A DNA stretch of 64,000 nt from assembly GCA_037481615.1 (NCBI GenBank), contig JBBFLI010000006.1. One strand, 5' to 3'. This DNA is from SpSt-501 sp037481615. GTDB taxonomy: Bacteria > Desulfobacterota > Desulfobacteria > Desulfobacterales > SpSt-501. This document shows positions 34,828-43,440 of this stretch, piece by piece. The notes under the pieces were generated by a model. That model ran no database searches and was not told where the DNA came from. It saw only the letters and a program-made list of their open reading frames with translations. A program made the position numbers and the translations under genes. Position 1 is the stretch's first letter. Every line of letters begins with the position of its first letter.

Positions 34828-35760
34828 ATGGGTGCGATGCCGCGCTTCGGGCTGGCGCTGAGCGGAGGCGGGGCGCGCGGCCTCGCCCACATCGGCGTTC
34901 TATCGGTCCTCCAGGAGGAAGGGCGGATCCCCGACCTGATCGTGGGCAGCAGCATCGGTGCGGTGATCGGCGCCGCGTATGCCCTATGCCCTGACGCGGA
35001 GGCCTTGAAAAAGGCCGCGGCACGGCTGTTCGCCCCCGGCGGCGCCGCAAGCGGCGCGCTTCGCCGGCTGAAAGCGAACCGGCCCGCGGCCGGGATCCGG
35101 CAGGGCGTGCTCGAGCGCATCGGGGATTTCGCGGCCAAAGAATACCTGCTGAACCTGGCGCTCCTTCGGGGGTCGCTGCTTTCCGAGCGGGAGGTCCGGG
35201 AGTGCCTCTCTCGCCTCGTGCCCGATCTCACCTTTGCGGACTTGCGGATCCCCTTCGCGGCGACCGCCGTGGACCTGGTCCGGGGGCGCCGCGTGATTCT
35301 CCGGGAGGGGTCGCTCCACCGGGCGGTGATGGCGAGCAGCGCGCTTCCCGGACTGATGCCGCCCGTGGCGCACCAGGGGATGCTGCTGGCCGATGGAGCG
35401 TTGCTTGAGGCTCTGCCCGCGGGGGTCGCCCGGGAACTCGGCGCCGAGACGGTCGTCGGGGTCGACGCGGGCTCCCGTCTTGAGGCCGCCCGGCTTCTCC
35501 GCGACGGAATCGATGTCCTCCAGCGCGCAACCGAGATCATGATGTTTCACCTGCGGAGCGCCGGGCGACGGGCCTGTGACGTGGTCGTCGAGCCCGCGCT
35601 GGAGGATTTTCACTGGACGGATTTCGCTTCCGTCCACGAGCTGGTCGCCGCGGGTGAGCGGGCGGCCCGCGAGCGGCTGCCCGCGCTGCGCAGCGCCCTG
35701 GGGCGGGGTCGCTGGGCGGGGACGATCGAGCGCCTCAAACGCCGCATTTCCCGCCGCTGA
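34828..35760 (+). CDS. Patatin-like phospholipase (RssA-type)
   Basis: A 310-residue patatin. The oxyanion hole is LALSGGGARGLAHIGVL, the nucleophile elbow is VGSSIGAVIGAAY (GxSxG, with Ser in SSIG), and the catalytic Asp is in LADGALLEALPAG. Length and order match the RssA/YchK group of bacterial acyl hydrolases. No strong ribosome-binding site precedes ATG 34828; ATG 34837 (MPRFGLA) is an alternative. The enzyme is probably cytoplasmic or membrane-associated and acts on lipids. Confidence 0.88.
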   Translation: MGAMPRFGLALSGGGARGLAHIGVLSVLQEEGRIPDLIVGSSIGAVIGAAYALCPDAEALKKAAARLFAPGGAASGALRRLKANRPAAGIRQGVLERIGDFAAKEYLLNLALLRGSLLSEREVRECLSRLVPDLTFADLRIPFAATAVDLVRGRRVILREGSLHRAVMASSALPGLMPPVAHQGMLLADGALLEALPAGVARELGAETVVGVDAGSRLEAARLLRDGIDVLQRATEIMMFHLRSAGRRACDVVVEPALEDFHWTDFASVHELVAAGERAARERLPALRSALGRGRWAGTIERLKRRISRR

Positions 35761-35942
35761 AGCGCAAGAGCAGGCTTGCCGCCGAACCCGTCCAGGACGG
35801 GGTCGCGGGAAAACCGTCCTTTTGCACCTCCCCCACCGGCGGCCCCGGTTAGAATTTGGTTAAGCCTTGCTTTTGGGCTTCCGGGATCGGATCCGTTGCG
35901 CTAAGAGCGGGGGCGACTTCCCGGAAGAGCAAGGAGGCGACC

Positions 35943-36392
35943 ATGTCCCGGGTACGGGTCCTGTTCATCTGCCGGCACAACAGCGGCAGAAGCCAGATCG
36001 CCGAGGCGTACCTTCGGAAATTCGCCGGGGGGAAGATCCATGTCGAAAGCGCGGGCCTCGAGCCGGCCGAGCGGGTGAACCCCCTGGTCGTCGCCGTGAT
36101 GAGGGAGGAAGGGATCGACCTCTCGGACAAGAAGCCCCAAGGGGTGTTCGCGCTTTTCCGCCAGGGGAGGCTCTTCGACCACGTGATCACCGTCTGCAGC
36201 GACTCCGAGGGCGACTGCCCCGTCTTCCCCGGCATCACGCAGCGCTGGCACATGCCTTTCCCGGACCCGGCGGCGGTCACGGGAACCGAGGAAGAGCGCC
36301 TGCTCAAGGTGCGGGCGATCCGGGATGCGATCCGCGAGGCGATTCTCCACCCCCGCGAGGGGCAGTTCGATTTCCGAAAATATATCGATTGA
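35943..36392 (+). CDS. arsC: Arsenate reductase ArsC (LMW-phosphatase type)
   Basis: A 149-residue protein with the low-molecular-weight phosphatase P-loop ICRHNSGRSQIAE (CX5R). It has a further Cys in TVCSDSEGDCPVF and a catalytic Asp in PFPDPAAV, the pattern of thioredoxin-coupled arsenate reductases. It reduces As(V) to As(III) for export by the next gene. AAGGAGG precedes the ATG at 35943. A promoter with a palindromic operator separates it from acr3. Confidence 0.87.
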   Translation: MSRVRVLFICRHNSGRSQIAEAYLRKFAGGKIHVESAGLEPAERVNPLVVAVMREEGIDLSDKKPQGVFALFRQGRLFDHVITVCSDSEGDCPVFPGITQRWHMPFPDPAAVTGTEEERLLKVRAIRDAIREAILHPREGQFDFRKYID

Positions 36393-36464
36393 GTCCCGCC
36401 GCCGCCCCCCCCTTGCGGGCCTCGGGCCGGAGGCTTTCGGCCGCCCCTTCTCTTCTCCCGTCTC

Positions 36465-36513
36465 TTGACAGGCTCCTTCCGGGCCTCCTATATTTCGTCC
36501 ATTGACGAAATAT
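36465..36513 (+). promoter_or_regulatory. Promoter and ArsR-type palindromic operator before acr3
   Basis: TTGACA (36465-36470) is separated by 18 bp from TATATT (36489-36494). A perfect 10-bp inverted repeat, ATATTTCGTC (36490-36499) and GACGAAATAT (36504-36513), covers the -10 box and the start region. It is the strongest dyad in the arsenic island and is the probable site for the ArsR encoded at 37709. Confidence 0.78.
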
Positions 36514-36557
36514 GATCCGCACCCCCGCCGGCGGGGGGCACCGGAAAGGAGCCTGCA

Positions 36558-37652
36558 ATGGCATCGACCGGCATGAAACGCCTGGCCTTTCTCGACCGGT
36601 TTCTCACGCTGTGGATTTTCCTCGCCATGGCGGCGGGGATTCTGATGGGATATTACATTCCGGCCGCCACCGCCTTGATTTCCGGCATGCAGATCGGGAC
36701 GACCTCGATTCCCATCGCCGTCGGACTGATTTTGATGATGTACCCGCCGCTGGCGAAGGTGAAATACGAGGAGATGGGCAAGGTGCTGCAGCACAAAAGG
36801 CTTCTGGTCATTTCCCTGCTGCAGAACTGGGTGATCGGGCCGGTGGTGATGTTTGTCTTGGCGGTCATTTTTCTGCGTCACCACCCGGATTACATGATCG
36901 GTGTCATCCTGGTTGGCCTCGCCCGTTGCATCGCCATGGTGATCGTGTGGAACGAGCTCGCGGAGGGGGACCGCGAGCTCGCGGTCGGGCTTGTCGCCTT
37001 CAATGCCGTTTTCCAGGTGCTCTTCTACGCACCGATGATCTATCTCTTCATCACCCTCGGGCTGAACTGGCTCGGCTTGGTGAAGGGGCTGGATGTGAGC
37101 ATCTCCATGGGGGAAGCCGCCAAGACGGTGTTCATCTACCTGGGCATTCCCTTCATCGGGGGGGTGGTGACCCGGTTTTCTCTTCTCAAGGCCAAGGGGA
37201 AGGAGTGGTACGAAACCCGGTTCGTCCCCAAGATTTCGCCCATCACCCTGGTGGCCCTCCTCTTCACCATCATCGTCATGTTTTCCCTCCAGGGAGACAA
37301 GATCATCAGGACGCCGCTCGACGTATTGATCGTGGCGTTGCCGATGGCCGTCTATTTTTTCCTGATGTGGTTTGCGACCTTCTTCATCGCCTACAAAATC
37401 AAGTCGAACTATGCCCAGAGCACGACGGTTTCTTTCACGGCCGGGAGCAATGACTTCGAGCTGGCCATCGCGGTGGCCGTGGCCATCTTCGGCATCAATT
37501 CGGGGCAGGCGTTTGCAACCGTGATCGGCCCCCTGCTCGAGGTGCCGATTTTGATCAGCCTGGTCAACGTGGCGCTCTTTTTCCGCAAGAAATATTTCCC
37601 CTACGCGGTCGAGACGCCGGCGGGGGTGTGCTACCTGAGCTGCAAACCGTGA
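36558..37652 (+). CDS. acr3: Acr3-family arsenite efflux permease
   Basis: A 364-residue membrane protein with about ten helices that exports As(III). The signature is GLARCIAMVIVWNELAEGD, containing the Cys essential in Acr3 proteins, and FTAGSNDFELAIAVAVAIFG in a later helix. GAAAGGAGCC precedes the ATG at 36558. A C-terminal VCYLSCKP adds two Cys. It sits between arsC and arsR, as in standard ars operons. Confidence 0.92.
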   Translation: MASTGMKRLAFLDRFLTLWIFLAMAAGILMGYYIPAATALISGMQIGTTSIPIAVGLILMMYPPLAKVKYEEMGKVLQHKRLLVISLLQNWVIGPVVMFVLAVIFLRHHPDYMIGVILVGLARCIAMVIVWNELAEGDRELAVGLVAFNAVFQVLFYAPMIYLFITLGLNWLGLVKGLDVSISMGEAAKTVFIYLGIPFIGGVVTRFSLLKAKGKEWYETRFVPKISPITLVALLFTIIVMFSLQGDKIIRTPLDVLIVALPMAVYFFLMWFATFFIAYKIKSNYAQSTTVSFTAGSNDFELAIAVAVAIFGINSGQAFATVIGPLLEVPILISLVNVALFFRKKYFPYAVETPAGVCYLSCKP

Positions 37653-37708
37653 TCGAAGCGCCCCGTCGGCATGCAAGGCAAATCACCCCGCGGCACGGAG
37701 GCGGGGGG

Positions 37709-38164
37709 ATGAAGGCTCTGGTGGGTCTTCTTCGGGCGCTCGCCGATGAAAACCGCCTGCGAGTCCTGTTCGCTCTCCATCAGGGGGAGCTCTGTGCCTG
37801 TCAGCTGGCGGCGTTGCTTCGCCTCGCGCCGTCCACGGTATCCCAGCACATGAACATCCTGCGGCGTGCCGGGCTGGTGGCGGCGGAGAAACGGGGGCGG
37901 TGGATGTACTACAGGATGGCCGATGAGGAAGCATCCGCCCCGGCGGGGAAAGCGATGGCTCTTCTCGGCGCCTGGCGGGAGGATGCCCCGGCGGCGATCC
38001 GGCGGGACCGCGAGAGGCTGGGGGCGATTTTGCGCCGAGACCCCGAGGAGATCTGCCGGCGCCAAGCCCGGCGTGCCGCCGGCCGCAGGGGGGCCGCGAA
38101 GGGCGGGGCCGGCGGGGGGGGGAAAAACGGTGAAACGATCGTGGCGCATAGAACTCTCGGGTGA
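37709..38164 (+). CDS. arsR: ArsR-family repressor of the arsenic operon
   Basis: A 151-residue winged-helix repressor started at ATG 37709 (GGAGGCGGGGGG upstream). The sensor and DNA-binding segment is GELCACQLAALLRLAPSTVS, with the Cys-x-Cys pair for As(III), then QHMNILRRAGLVAAEKRGRW. The C-terminal 50 residues are basic and low complexity. Its end overlaps the UU selenoprotein frame by 35 bp. It probably represses from the palindrome at 36490-36513. Confidence 0.9.
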   Translation: MKALVGLLRALADENRLRVLFALHQGELCACQLAALLRLAPSTVSQHMNILRRAGLVAAEKRGRWMYYRMADEEASAPAGKAMALLGAWREDAPAAIRRDRERLGAILRRDPEEICRRQARRAAGRRGAAKGGAGGGGKNGETIVAHRTLG

Positions 38165-38444
38165 GCAGCAGGCGTTCGTCGCCGAGCGCGGCGGTATCCT
38201 GAGCGTGTTTACGGGCAGGACGGTCGTCGGCTGATGACATGGGGTCGATGGGCCGATCGGTCGGATCGGCAAACCCTTGGACGACCGGCCCTGCGAACGG
38301 CTGGCGGCGGGCGGGATCGAGCTCTTCATCGAGCGCCGCCTTCTCGACGCGCTCCCGCCCGAAGGGGGGATATTGCCGGTGTACATGGGCGATTACGGCT
38401 GCTGGCGGATGTCGGTGAGCGGCGGGCCGCCGGGAGAACCCTGA
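38130..38444 (+). CDS. Tandem-selenocysteine (UU) small protein
   Basis: A frame from GTG 38130 to the stop at 38442-38444 gives 104 residues if two adjacent TGA codons (38232-38237) are read as Sec35-Sec36. The first part is MKRSWRIELSGEQQAFVAER, then SVFTGRTVVG-Sec-Sec-HGVDG; after the UGAs the frame goes on with a sensible sequence (RPCERLAAGGIELFIERRLL, VYMGDYGCWRMSVSG). It fits what I recall of a small family whose members carry Cys-Cys or Sec at this point ('CC/Se motif' proteins). A seven-bp hairpin with a GGU loop follows. It overlaps arsR and precedes an Fe-S protein, so a redox role with arsenic or selenium is inferred. Confidence 0.78.
38238..38270 (+). promoter_or_regulatory. SECIS hairpin for the double UGA at 38232-38237
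   Basis: GCCGATC (38252-38258) pairs perfectly with GATCGGC (38264-38270) around the loop GGTCG. The loop starts 21 nt after the second UGA and 24 nt after the first, in the range of bacterial SECIS elements. One element would have to serve both codons. Confidence 0.72.
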
Positions 38445-38457
38445 GGACGCCCTGAAC

Positions 38458-39891
38458 GTGAAAGACAACCCATCGCCGGAATCTCCGGAAGAGATCGCCC
38501 GCCGGGTCATCCGGGATTGCGCCGATTGCGAATGCTGCCGGCCGATTCTGGACGAGGCCTGTCTTTTCTTTCCCGAGCTCTACCGCCTCTACGACCGGGA
38601 AAAGGAGACCGGCCGCAAGCCCACCGCCGAAGAACTCCGGGCGCTCGTCGAGCGATGCAATTTCTGCGCGCTCTGCCCCTGCCCCAACATCCGGGCGGAC
38701 ATCATTCGGGCCAAGACCGCTTTCGTCAGCCGCGACGGGCTGCCCCCCCGCGTGCGGCTGATTGAAGATGTCGCGCGGCTGGGGAGAATCTGCGGCGCCT
38801 TCCCCCGCCTGACCGACCGACTGCTCTCTTCCCCTCGGACGGGAGAGCGGCTCAAGCGCTGGCTCGGGATCCACCCCGAGCGGAGATTGCCCGCCTTCCC
38901 GCGGGAGCCGTTCACCCGGTGGGCGCGAAAACGCGGCCTGCATCGCAAACCGCAGGCGGGGGGAAGCAAGGTCCTCTATTTCGCGGGCTGCACGGCGACC
39001 TACCTCTTCCCGGAGGTCGCTTGCGCCACGGTCGAGGTCCTGCAGGCATGGGGCCTGTCCGTGTTCTGTCCGCCTCTTTCCTGCTGCGGCATGCCCTCCT
39101 TCCTCGAGGGCGACCGGGAATTCACCCTGCGGGCGGCGGCGGAGAACCTCGAGCTCCTTTCCGGCGCGGCGGAGGAGGGCTACGACATCCTGTGCTCCTG
39201 CCCGACCTGCAGCTTCATGCTGCGCGGGCTCCTCGCCGAGGGGGCCTATTTTTCGGAGGCCTACCAGGGGAAGATCGGGGCCGATCCGCGTTTCATCCGC
39301 GCCCCGGCGCGGGCGCGGGCGGGAGGGCGCCCCGCCGAAGGAATGGAGCTCTTCGATCGCACCATTTTCGAAAACATCCTCAAAGACGAAGGCTATTTCT
39401 CGGGGCTCGACCCCCTGCGGCGCATCGCCGTCGCCGAGAAGACCTTTGATGTCGGCGAGTATCTCCTGCAGCGGGTGCGCGAGGGCGCCGGGCCCGCCGC
39501 GTTTTCCCCGGTGCGCCTGCAGGCCCTCTATTACCCGCCCTGCCATCAGCGGGAGCAGCAGTTCGGTCGGCCCTACCTCGAGCTCCTGCGCCGTGTACCG
39601 GGACTGGAGACGGACGCGCTCGAGGGCAACCTTTACTGCTGCGGTCTGGCCGGCGTGATGGGGTTCAAGCAGGATTTTCACGAGGCCTCGATCGCCATCG
39701 GCGACCGCCTGATGCGCCATATCGCGGAAGCACAGCCCCAGGCGATCCTGACCGACTGCCTGAGCTGCAGGCTGCAATTTCGGCAGCTCCTGCCCTATCC
39801 CGTCCGCCACCCGATCGAGATCCTGCAAGAAGCCCTCCGGCCGGCGGCGGAACGGAGACCTCAGAAGAGCGGGGAAACGCCCTCCCCGTGA
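38458..39891 (+). CDS. CCG-domain Fe-S protein (HdrD/GlpC-like)
   Basis: A 477-residue protein. The N-terminal ferredoxin-like part has CADCECC and CNFCALCPCPN. Two CCG domains follow: YFAGCTATYLFPE, LSCCGMPSF and CSCPTCSF; then YYPPCHQREQQFG, LYCCGLAGVMGFK and TDCLSCRLQF. This is the plan of HdrD- and GlpC-type subunits, which pass electrons to disulfide substrates or quinones. It begins 13 bp after the UU selenoprotein, so the two may work as a pair in reducing a thiol or arsenic compound. Confidence 0.83.
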   Translation: MKDNPSPESPEEIARRVIRDCADCECCRPILDEACLFFPELYRLYDREKETGRKPTAEELRALVERCNFCALCPCPNIRADIIRAKTAFVSRDGLPPRVRLIEDVARLGRICGAFPRLTDRLLSSPRTGERLKRWLGIHPERRLPAFPREPFTRWARKRGLHRKPQAGGSKVLYFAGCTATYLFPEVACATVEVLQAWGLSVFCPPLSCCGMPSFLEGDREFTLRAAAENLELLSGAAEEGYDILCSCPTCSFMLRGLLAEGAYFSEAYQGKIGADPRFIRAPARARAGGRPAEGMELFDRTIFENILKDEGYFSGLDPLRRIAVAEKTFDVGEYLLQRVREGAGPAAFSPVRLQALYYPPCHQREQQFGRPYLELLRRVPGLETDALEGNLYCCGLAGVMGFKQDFHEASIAIGDRLMRHIAEAQPQAILTDCLSCRLQFRQLLPYPVRHPIEILQEALRPAAERRPQKSGETPSP

Positions 39892-39950
39892 GAGACCGAA
39901 AACCGGAGGACCCCCTTCTTTCTCATGCGGCGGTGATCCAGGAGCTTTCC

Positions 39951-41057
39951 ATGGAACTGAAACCGATCTCCGAGTTCCCTTCCTGCTGCGGCGCGGCCGG
40001 CGGACCCTCCGCACCGCCGGCCGATAGGGCCTTGCGCAAGATCCGGCTCTGGGAGGGGTTTCTTTTCCTCGTCGTTCTGGGAGCCGGCTGGGCGATTTAC
40101 CGGGAACTCCCCCGGGCGGCCCAAGCCTTGACTTACGGGGCGTTCGGCCTCGAGAGGGGGACGCATTTCGCCGCGGCGGTCGAGTTTTTCCTCTACGACA
40201 CCCCGAAGGTCCTGATGCTGCTTACGGTCGTCGTCTTCGCCGTGGGCATCCTGAACACCTACTTCACCGCCGAGCGCACACGCCGCATCCTCGCCGGCCG
40301 GCGGGAGGCCGTGGGGAACGTGCTGGCCGCCCTCCTCGGGGTCGCCACCCCCTTCTGCTCCTGCTCGGCGATCCCCCTCTTCATCGGCTTCGTGACCGCG
40401 GGGATCCCGCTGGGGGTCACCTTTTCGTTTCTGATCGCCGCCCCCATGGTGAACGAGGTGGCGCTTCTTCTGCTCCACGGCCTGCTCGGCTGGAAGATCG
40501 CACTCCTCTATGCCGGGACCGGGATCGCGATCGCCGTTTTCGGCGGCTTCGTGCTCGGGCGCCTGCGGCTCGAGCGGTACATCGAGGGGTGGGTTGCCGC
40601 AGTGCGCTTGAACGAGACCCGGAGCGTCGCGGGCCCCGGCTCCTTCCGGGAGCGCGCCCAGGCCGGTCTGGACGCCGTGAGGAGTGTCGTCGGCCGGGTG
40701 TGGAAATGGATCGTCCTCGGGATCGCCGTGGGGGCCGTCATCCACGGGTACGTGCCGGAGGCCGTGCTCGCCGCGCTCATGGGCAAAGAGGCCTGGTGGT
40801 CGGTCCCCCTCGCCGTCGGGATCGGGATTCCCATGTATTCGAACGCCGCCGGGATGATCCCGATCGTCCAAGCGCTGCTCGGCAAGGGGGCGGCGCTCGG
40901 AACGGTGCTTTCCTTCATGATGAGCGTCATCGCGCTGTCGCTCCCTGAGATCCTGATTTTGCGCCGCGTGCTCAAGCCGCGGCTGCTCGCCTCCTTCGTC
41001 GGGATCGTCGCGCTGGGGATTCTCACCGTCGGCTGGGCCTTCAACGCCCTGCCGTGA
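39951..41057 (+). CDS. ArsP/DUF318-superfamily permease
   Basis: A 368-residue membrane permease with the motif FCSCSAIPLFIGFVTAGIPL and, in the second half, IPMYSNAAGMIPIVQALLG. ArsP proteins export trivalent organoarsenicals. I start at ATG 39951 (AGGAG upstream; peptide MELKPISEFPSCCGAAGG); a GTG at 39888, overlapping the previous stop, would add 21 residues. It is a distant relative of the permease at 16532. Being next to arsM is consistent with methylarsenical export, which is inference. Confidence 0.82.
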   Translation: MELKPISEFPSCCGAAGGPSAPPADRALRKIRLWEGFLFLVVLGAGWAIYRELPRAAQALTYGAFGLERGTHFAAAVEFFLYDTPKVLMLLTVVVFAVGILNTYFTAERTRRILAGRREAVGNVLAALLGVATPFCSCSAIPLFIGFVTAGIPLGVTFSFLIAAPMVNEVALLLLHGLLGWKIALLYAGTGIAIAVFGGFVLGRLRLERYIEGWVAAVRLNETRSVAGPGSFRERAQAGLDAVRSVVGRVWKWIVLGIAVGAVIHGYVPEAVLAALMGKEAWWSVPLAVGIGIPMYSNAAGMIPIVQALLGKGAALGTVLSFMMSVIALSLPEILILRRVLKPRLLASFVGIVALGILTVGWAFNALP

Positions 41058-41083
41058 GCCGAAGAGCGCCCGGCGAAGCCTCT

Positions 41084-41101
41084 CATCGTTTCCTAACGAT
41101 G
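41084..41101. promoter_or_regulatory. Dyad upstream of the transglutaminase-like gene
   Basis: CATCGTT (41084-41090) and AACGATG (41095-41101) form a perfect 7-bp inverted repeat with a 4-bp spacer, about 60 bp before the ATG at 41160. It could be an operator or a weak terminator stem for the permease gene. There is no T run. Confidence 0.35.
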
Positions 41102-41159
41102 GGGCGCTATCTTCTGACAGAATGATTCCGCCGCAGGGCGGCTGCCAGGAGGAGTCCCC

Positions 41160-41756
41160 ATGGATCGTTACACCGTGTTCCCTGACCGAGAGCTCTCGCC
41201 GGCCGGACCCGTGAGCGAAGAATTTCTCCGGCGGGAGATCCGCCGGTTTCACGACGCCTGCCGCTGGGTCCACGAGCTCCCCTACGGGTACAATTCCGAT
41301 CGCGACGAACGCATGATCCTTTTCCGGGAAAACAAGGGCACCTGCACCACCAAGCACGCCGTGATCGGGACGCTGGCCGCGGAGCAGGGCCTCGATGTCC
41401 GCAAGAATGTCGGCATCTACGCCATGACCGAGGAGATCGTGACCGGAACTAAACGGTTGCTCGACCGATTCGGCCTGCCCTACATCCCGATGGTGCACTG
41501 TTTCCTCGTCCACGAGCGCTTCCGGGTGGACCTGACCGAGGGCAACCGCAACGGCAAGAACCGCCCGATCGAGGGGTTCCTGCACGTGGAGGAAGTGCCG
41601 GCCGCGATCTCGGGCAAGGAGGAGTACCTGCTCTACCGCCGGGTGCTCGCCGAAAAGATCCTGCGGCGGCCCGAGCTCGCCGGTGTCGACTTGAGGCGGG
41701 TTCTGCAAGCGCGGGAGGAAGGGCTGAAGCTGCTCAAAGAGAACCTGCTCCGTTGA
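41160..41756 (+). CDS. Uncharacterised protein with a transglutaminase-like Cys-His-Asp pattern
   Basis: A 198-residue cytoplasmic protein with no membrane helix. The segment FRENKGTCTTKHAVIGTLAA resembles the Cys helix of transglutaminase-like enzymes. VHCFLVHERFRVDLTEG could supply His and Asp. I cannot name a family or a reaction. CCAGGAGGAG precedes the ATG. It is 15 bp ahead of the ArsN2-like gene and so shares its transcript, which suggests a link to arsenical or thiol-conjugate chemistry. Confidence 0.6.
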   Translation: MDRYTVFPDRELSPAGPVSEEFLRREIRRFHDACRWVHELPYGYNSDRDERMILFRENKGTCTTKHAVIGTLAAEQGLDVRKNVGIYAMTEEIVTGTKRLLDRFGLPYIPMVHCFLVHERFRVDLTEGNRNGKNRPIEGFLHVEEVPAAISGKEEYLLYRRVLAEKILRRPELAGVDLRRVLQAREEGLKLLKENLLR

Positions 41757-41771
41757 GGAGGCCGAAACAAG

Positions 41772-42230
41772 ATGGAAAAGACCCCGCCGGCCATCATCCG
41801 CCCGGTGTCCGACCGGGCGGCGATCCGCCGTTTGCTGGATTCCTGCCGCCTGCCGACGGCGGATCTCACCGGGGGGCCGGGGCCCTTTTTTCTCGGGGCC
41901 CTCGCGGGAGAGGAACTCCTGGGCACGGTGGGGCTTGAGATTTACGGGGAAGCGGCGCTGCTGCGCTCGCTTGCGGTCGATCCCCGCCACCGGGGAGAAG
42001 GCCTCGCCGGCCGGTTGCTCGCGGCGGCGGAGGCCCATGCCCGGGGGCGGTCCGTGGCCCGCCTCTATCTCCTCACGACGACGGCGGAGACCTACTTTCG
42101 ATCCCGGGGCTACCGCCGGGTTCCGCGGGCGGAGGCGCCCGAGGCGATCCGGGGAACGAGAGAGTTCGCCTCCCTTTGCCCCCAGAGCGCGGCTTTCCTC
42201 GTCAAGGAGCTTTCCGCGCCCGGAGCTTGA
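41772..42230 (+). CDS. arsN2: GNAT acetyltransferase, ArsN2-like
   Basis: A 152-residue N-acetyltransferase. The acetyl-CoA site is SLAVDPRHRGEGLAGRLLAA, preceded by LLGTVGLEIYGEAALLR, and the C-terminal part has TAETYFRSRGYRRVPR. Size and order match ArsN2, a family tied to arsenic operons (ArsN1 acetylates arsinothricin). GAGGAGG lies upstream. Its 3-prime end overlaps the convergent arsM gene by 29 bp. Confidence 0.82.
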   Translation: MEKTPPAIIRPVSDRAAIRRLLDSCRLPTADLTGGPGPFFLGALAGEELLGTVGLEIYGEAALLRSLAVDPRHRGEGLAGRLLAAAEAHARGRSVARLYLLTTTAETYFRSRGYRRVPRAEAPEAIRGTREFASLCPQSAAFLVKELSAPGA

Positions 42231-43032
42231 GGCTCACCACGGATTGCGCCGCTTGCCGGAGTTCCTGCTCGGAGAGGCCCGCCTGCTCGCGGATTCCCCT
42301 CAGAAACGGGTCGTCCGATTCTTCCACCGCATAAAACGGGGTTTCCTCGATGATCTCCACCGCGGAGAAACCCGCGGCCCCGAGCATGGCGAGGTAGTCT
42401 TCCTTCCGGCTCGCTCCGGCGATGCAGCCGACATAGGCGGAAACGGATGAAGCAATCGCCTGCGGGAGCGGACGCTTCAGGACGATGTCCGAGACGGCGA
42501 GCACCCCGCCCGGCTTGAGGACCCGGTAGGCCTCGGCGAAGACCCGGGGCTTGTCGGGGGAGAGGTTGATGACGCAGTTCGAGAGGATCACGTCGATCGT
42601 GCGGTCGGCGACCGGCAGGGCCTCGATCTCGCCCAGGCGGAACTCGACGTTGCGGACCCCCGCCCGCTCCGCGTTTGACCTGGCTTTGGCGATCATCTCC
42701 GGCGTCATGTCGACGCCGATCACGCGGCCGGTCGGGCCCACGGCGCGCGCGGCCAGGAAACAATCGAAGCCCGCGCCGGATCCCAGGTCGAGCACGGTCT
42801 GCCCTTGCTCCAGCGCGGCGAGCGCGACGGGGTTGCCGCAGCCCAAGCCGAGGTTTGCTCCCTCGGGAACCTGTTCGAGTTCCTCCGGCGAATAGCCGAT
42901 CTTTTCTGCGATCGTGCGGCTCGAGGCGCCACCGCCGCAGCAGGCGGATCCCCCGCCGCAGCAAGAGGAGCTCTGCCCGCGGGCGATGCGGCCGTAGCCC
43001 GCGCGTACCCGGTCCTTGATGGTTTCGTTCAT
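42202..43032 (-). CDS. arsM: Arsenite S-adenosylmethyltransferase ArsM
   Basis: A 276-residue methyltransferase that methylates As(III). The N-terminus has a Cys/Gly cluster (SSSCCGGGSACCGGG). The SAM motif is VLDLGSGAGFDCFLAARAVG with the conserved Cys, followed by further conserved Cys in LSNCVINLSPDK and YVGCIAGAS. The start at 43032 follows the 38-bp gap after the AbrB-type gene, with which it forms a minus-strand pair divergent from the second arsR. Confidence 0.93.
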   Translation of the reverse strand: MNETIKDRVRAGYGRIARGQSSSCCGGGSACCGGGASSRTIAEKIGYSPEELEQVPEGANLGLGCGNPVALAALEQGQTVLDLGSGAGFDCFLAARAVGPTGRVIGVDMTPEMIAKARSNAERAGVRNVEFRLGEIEALPVADRTIDVILSNCVINLSPDKPRVFAEAYRVLKPGGVLAVSDIVLKRPLPQAIASSVSAYVGCIAGASRKEDYLAMLGAAGFSAVEIIEETPFYAVEESDDPFLRGIREQAGLSEQELRQAAQSVVSLKLRARKAP

Positions 43033-43070
43033 GGTTCGACGCCTCACTTTCCCGCCGGATGACCGGCGGT

Positions 43071-43349
43071 CTATTCCGCGAGTTCTTTCATCAACGGGCC
43101 GAGCCAGCCCTTCACCATTTCCGCCAGCGATTCGGCCTTGATCAGGCCGAGGCAACAGATTTCGCCCCCCTTCTGCCAGCCGATGAGGGCGAGCTTGTCG
43201 CCGGCGCGAATGCCCGCACGATCGCGTACGGCCTTGGGCAGAACCATCTGGCCCTTTTCGTCCACGCCGACGATGGCCTCGATCTGGCAGCATGCCGGCC
43301 CGCAGCCCGAAAGAACGCTCTCTCCCCCTGTCTCCGGTCTATCCTTCAT
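43071..43349 (-). CDS. AbrB/SpoVT-type regulator (HgcC-like)
   Basis: A 92-residue protein; the start at 43349 has GGGAG upstream. The AbrB-like domain reads AIVGVDEKGQMVLPKAVRDR and AGIRAGDKLALIGW. It is preceded by CGPACCQIE and followed by GGEICCLGLIKAESL, cysteine pairs that could bind a metal. I recall this type as a small AbrB protein found beside arsM or hgcAB genes (HgcC). It is probably an arsenic- or mercury-linked regulator co-transcribed with arsM. Confidence 0.72.
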   Translation of the reverse strand: MKDRPETGGESVLSGCGPACCQIEAIVGVDEKGQMVLPKAVRDRAGIRAGDKLALIGWQKGGEICCLGLIKAESLAEMVKGWLGPLMKELAE

Positions 43350-43440
43350 GAGGCTTCTCCCGGCGAATGAACACAGGCGAGCCAATCGCACATATTTTTC
43401 TGAAAAACAAGATTTTTCCTACATTTCATAAAAAAAACGC

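Noticed and set aside
38130..38444. Double TGA read as a decayed gene
   Set aside because: The frame is intact on both sides, the end is sensible, and a strong hairpin follows at the right distance, so recoding is the better explanation.
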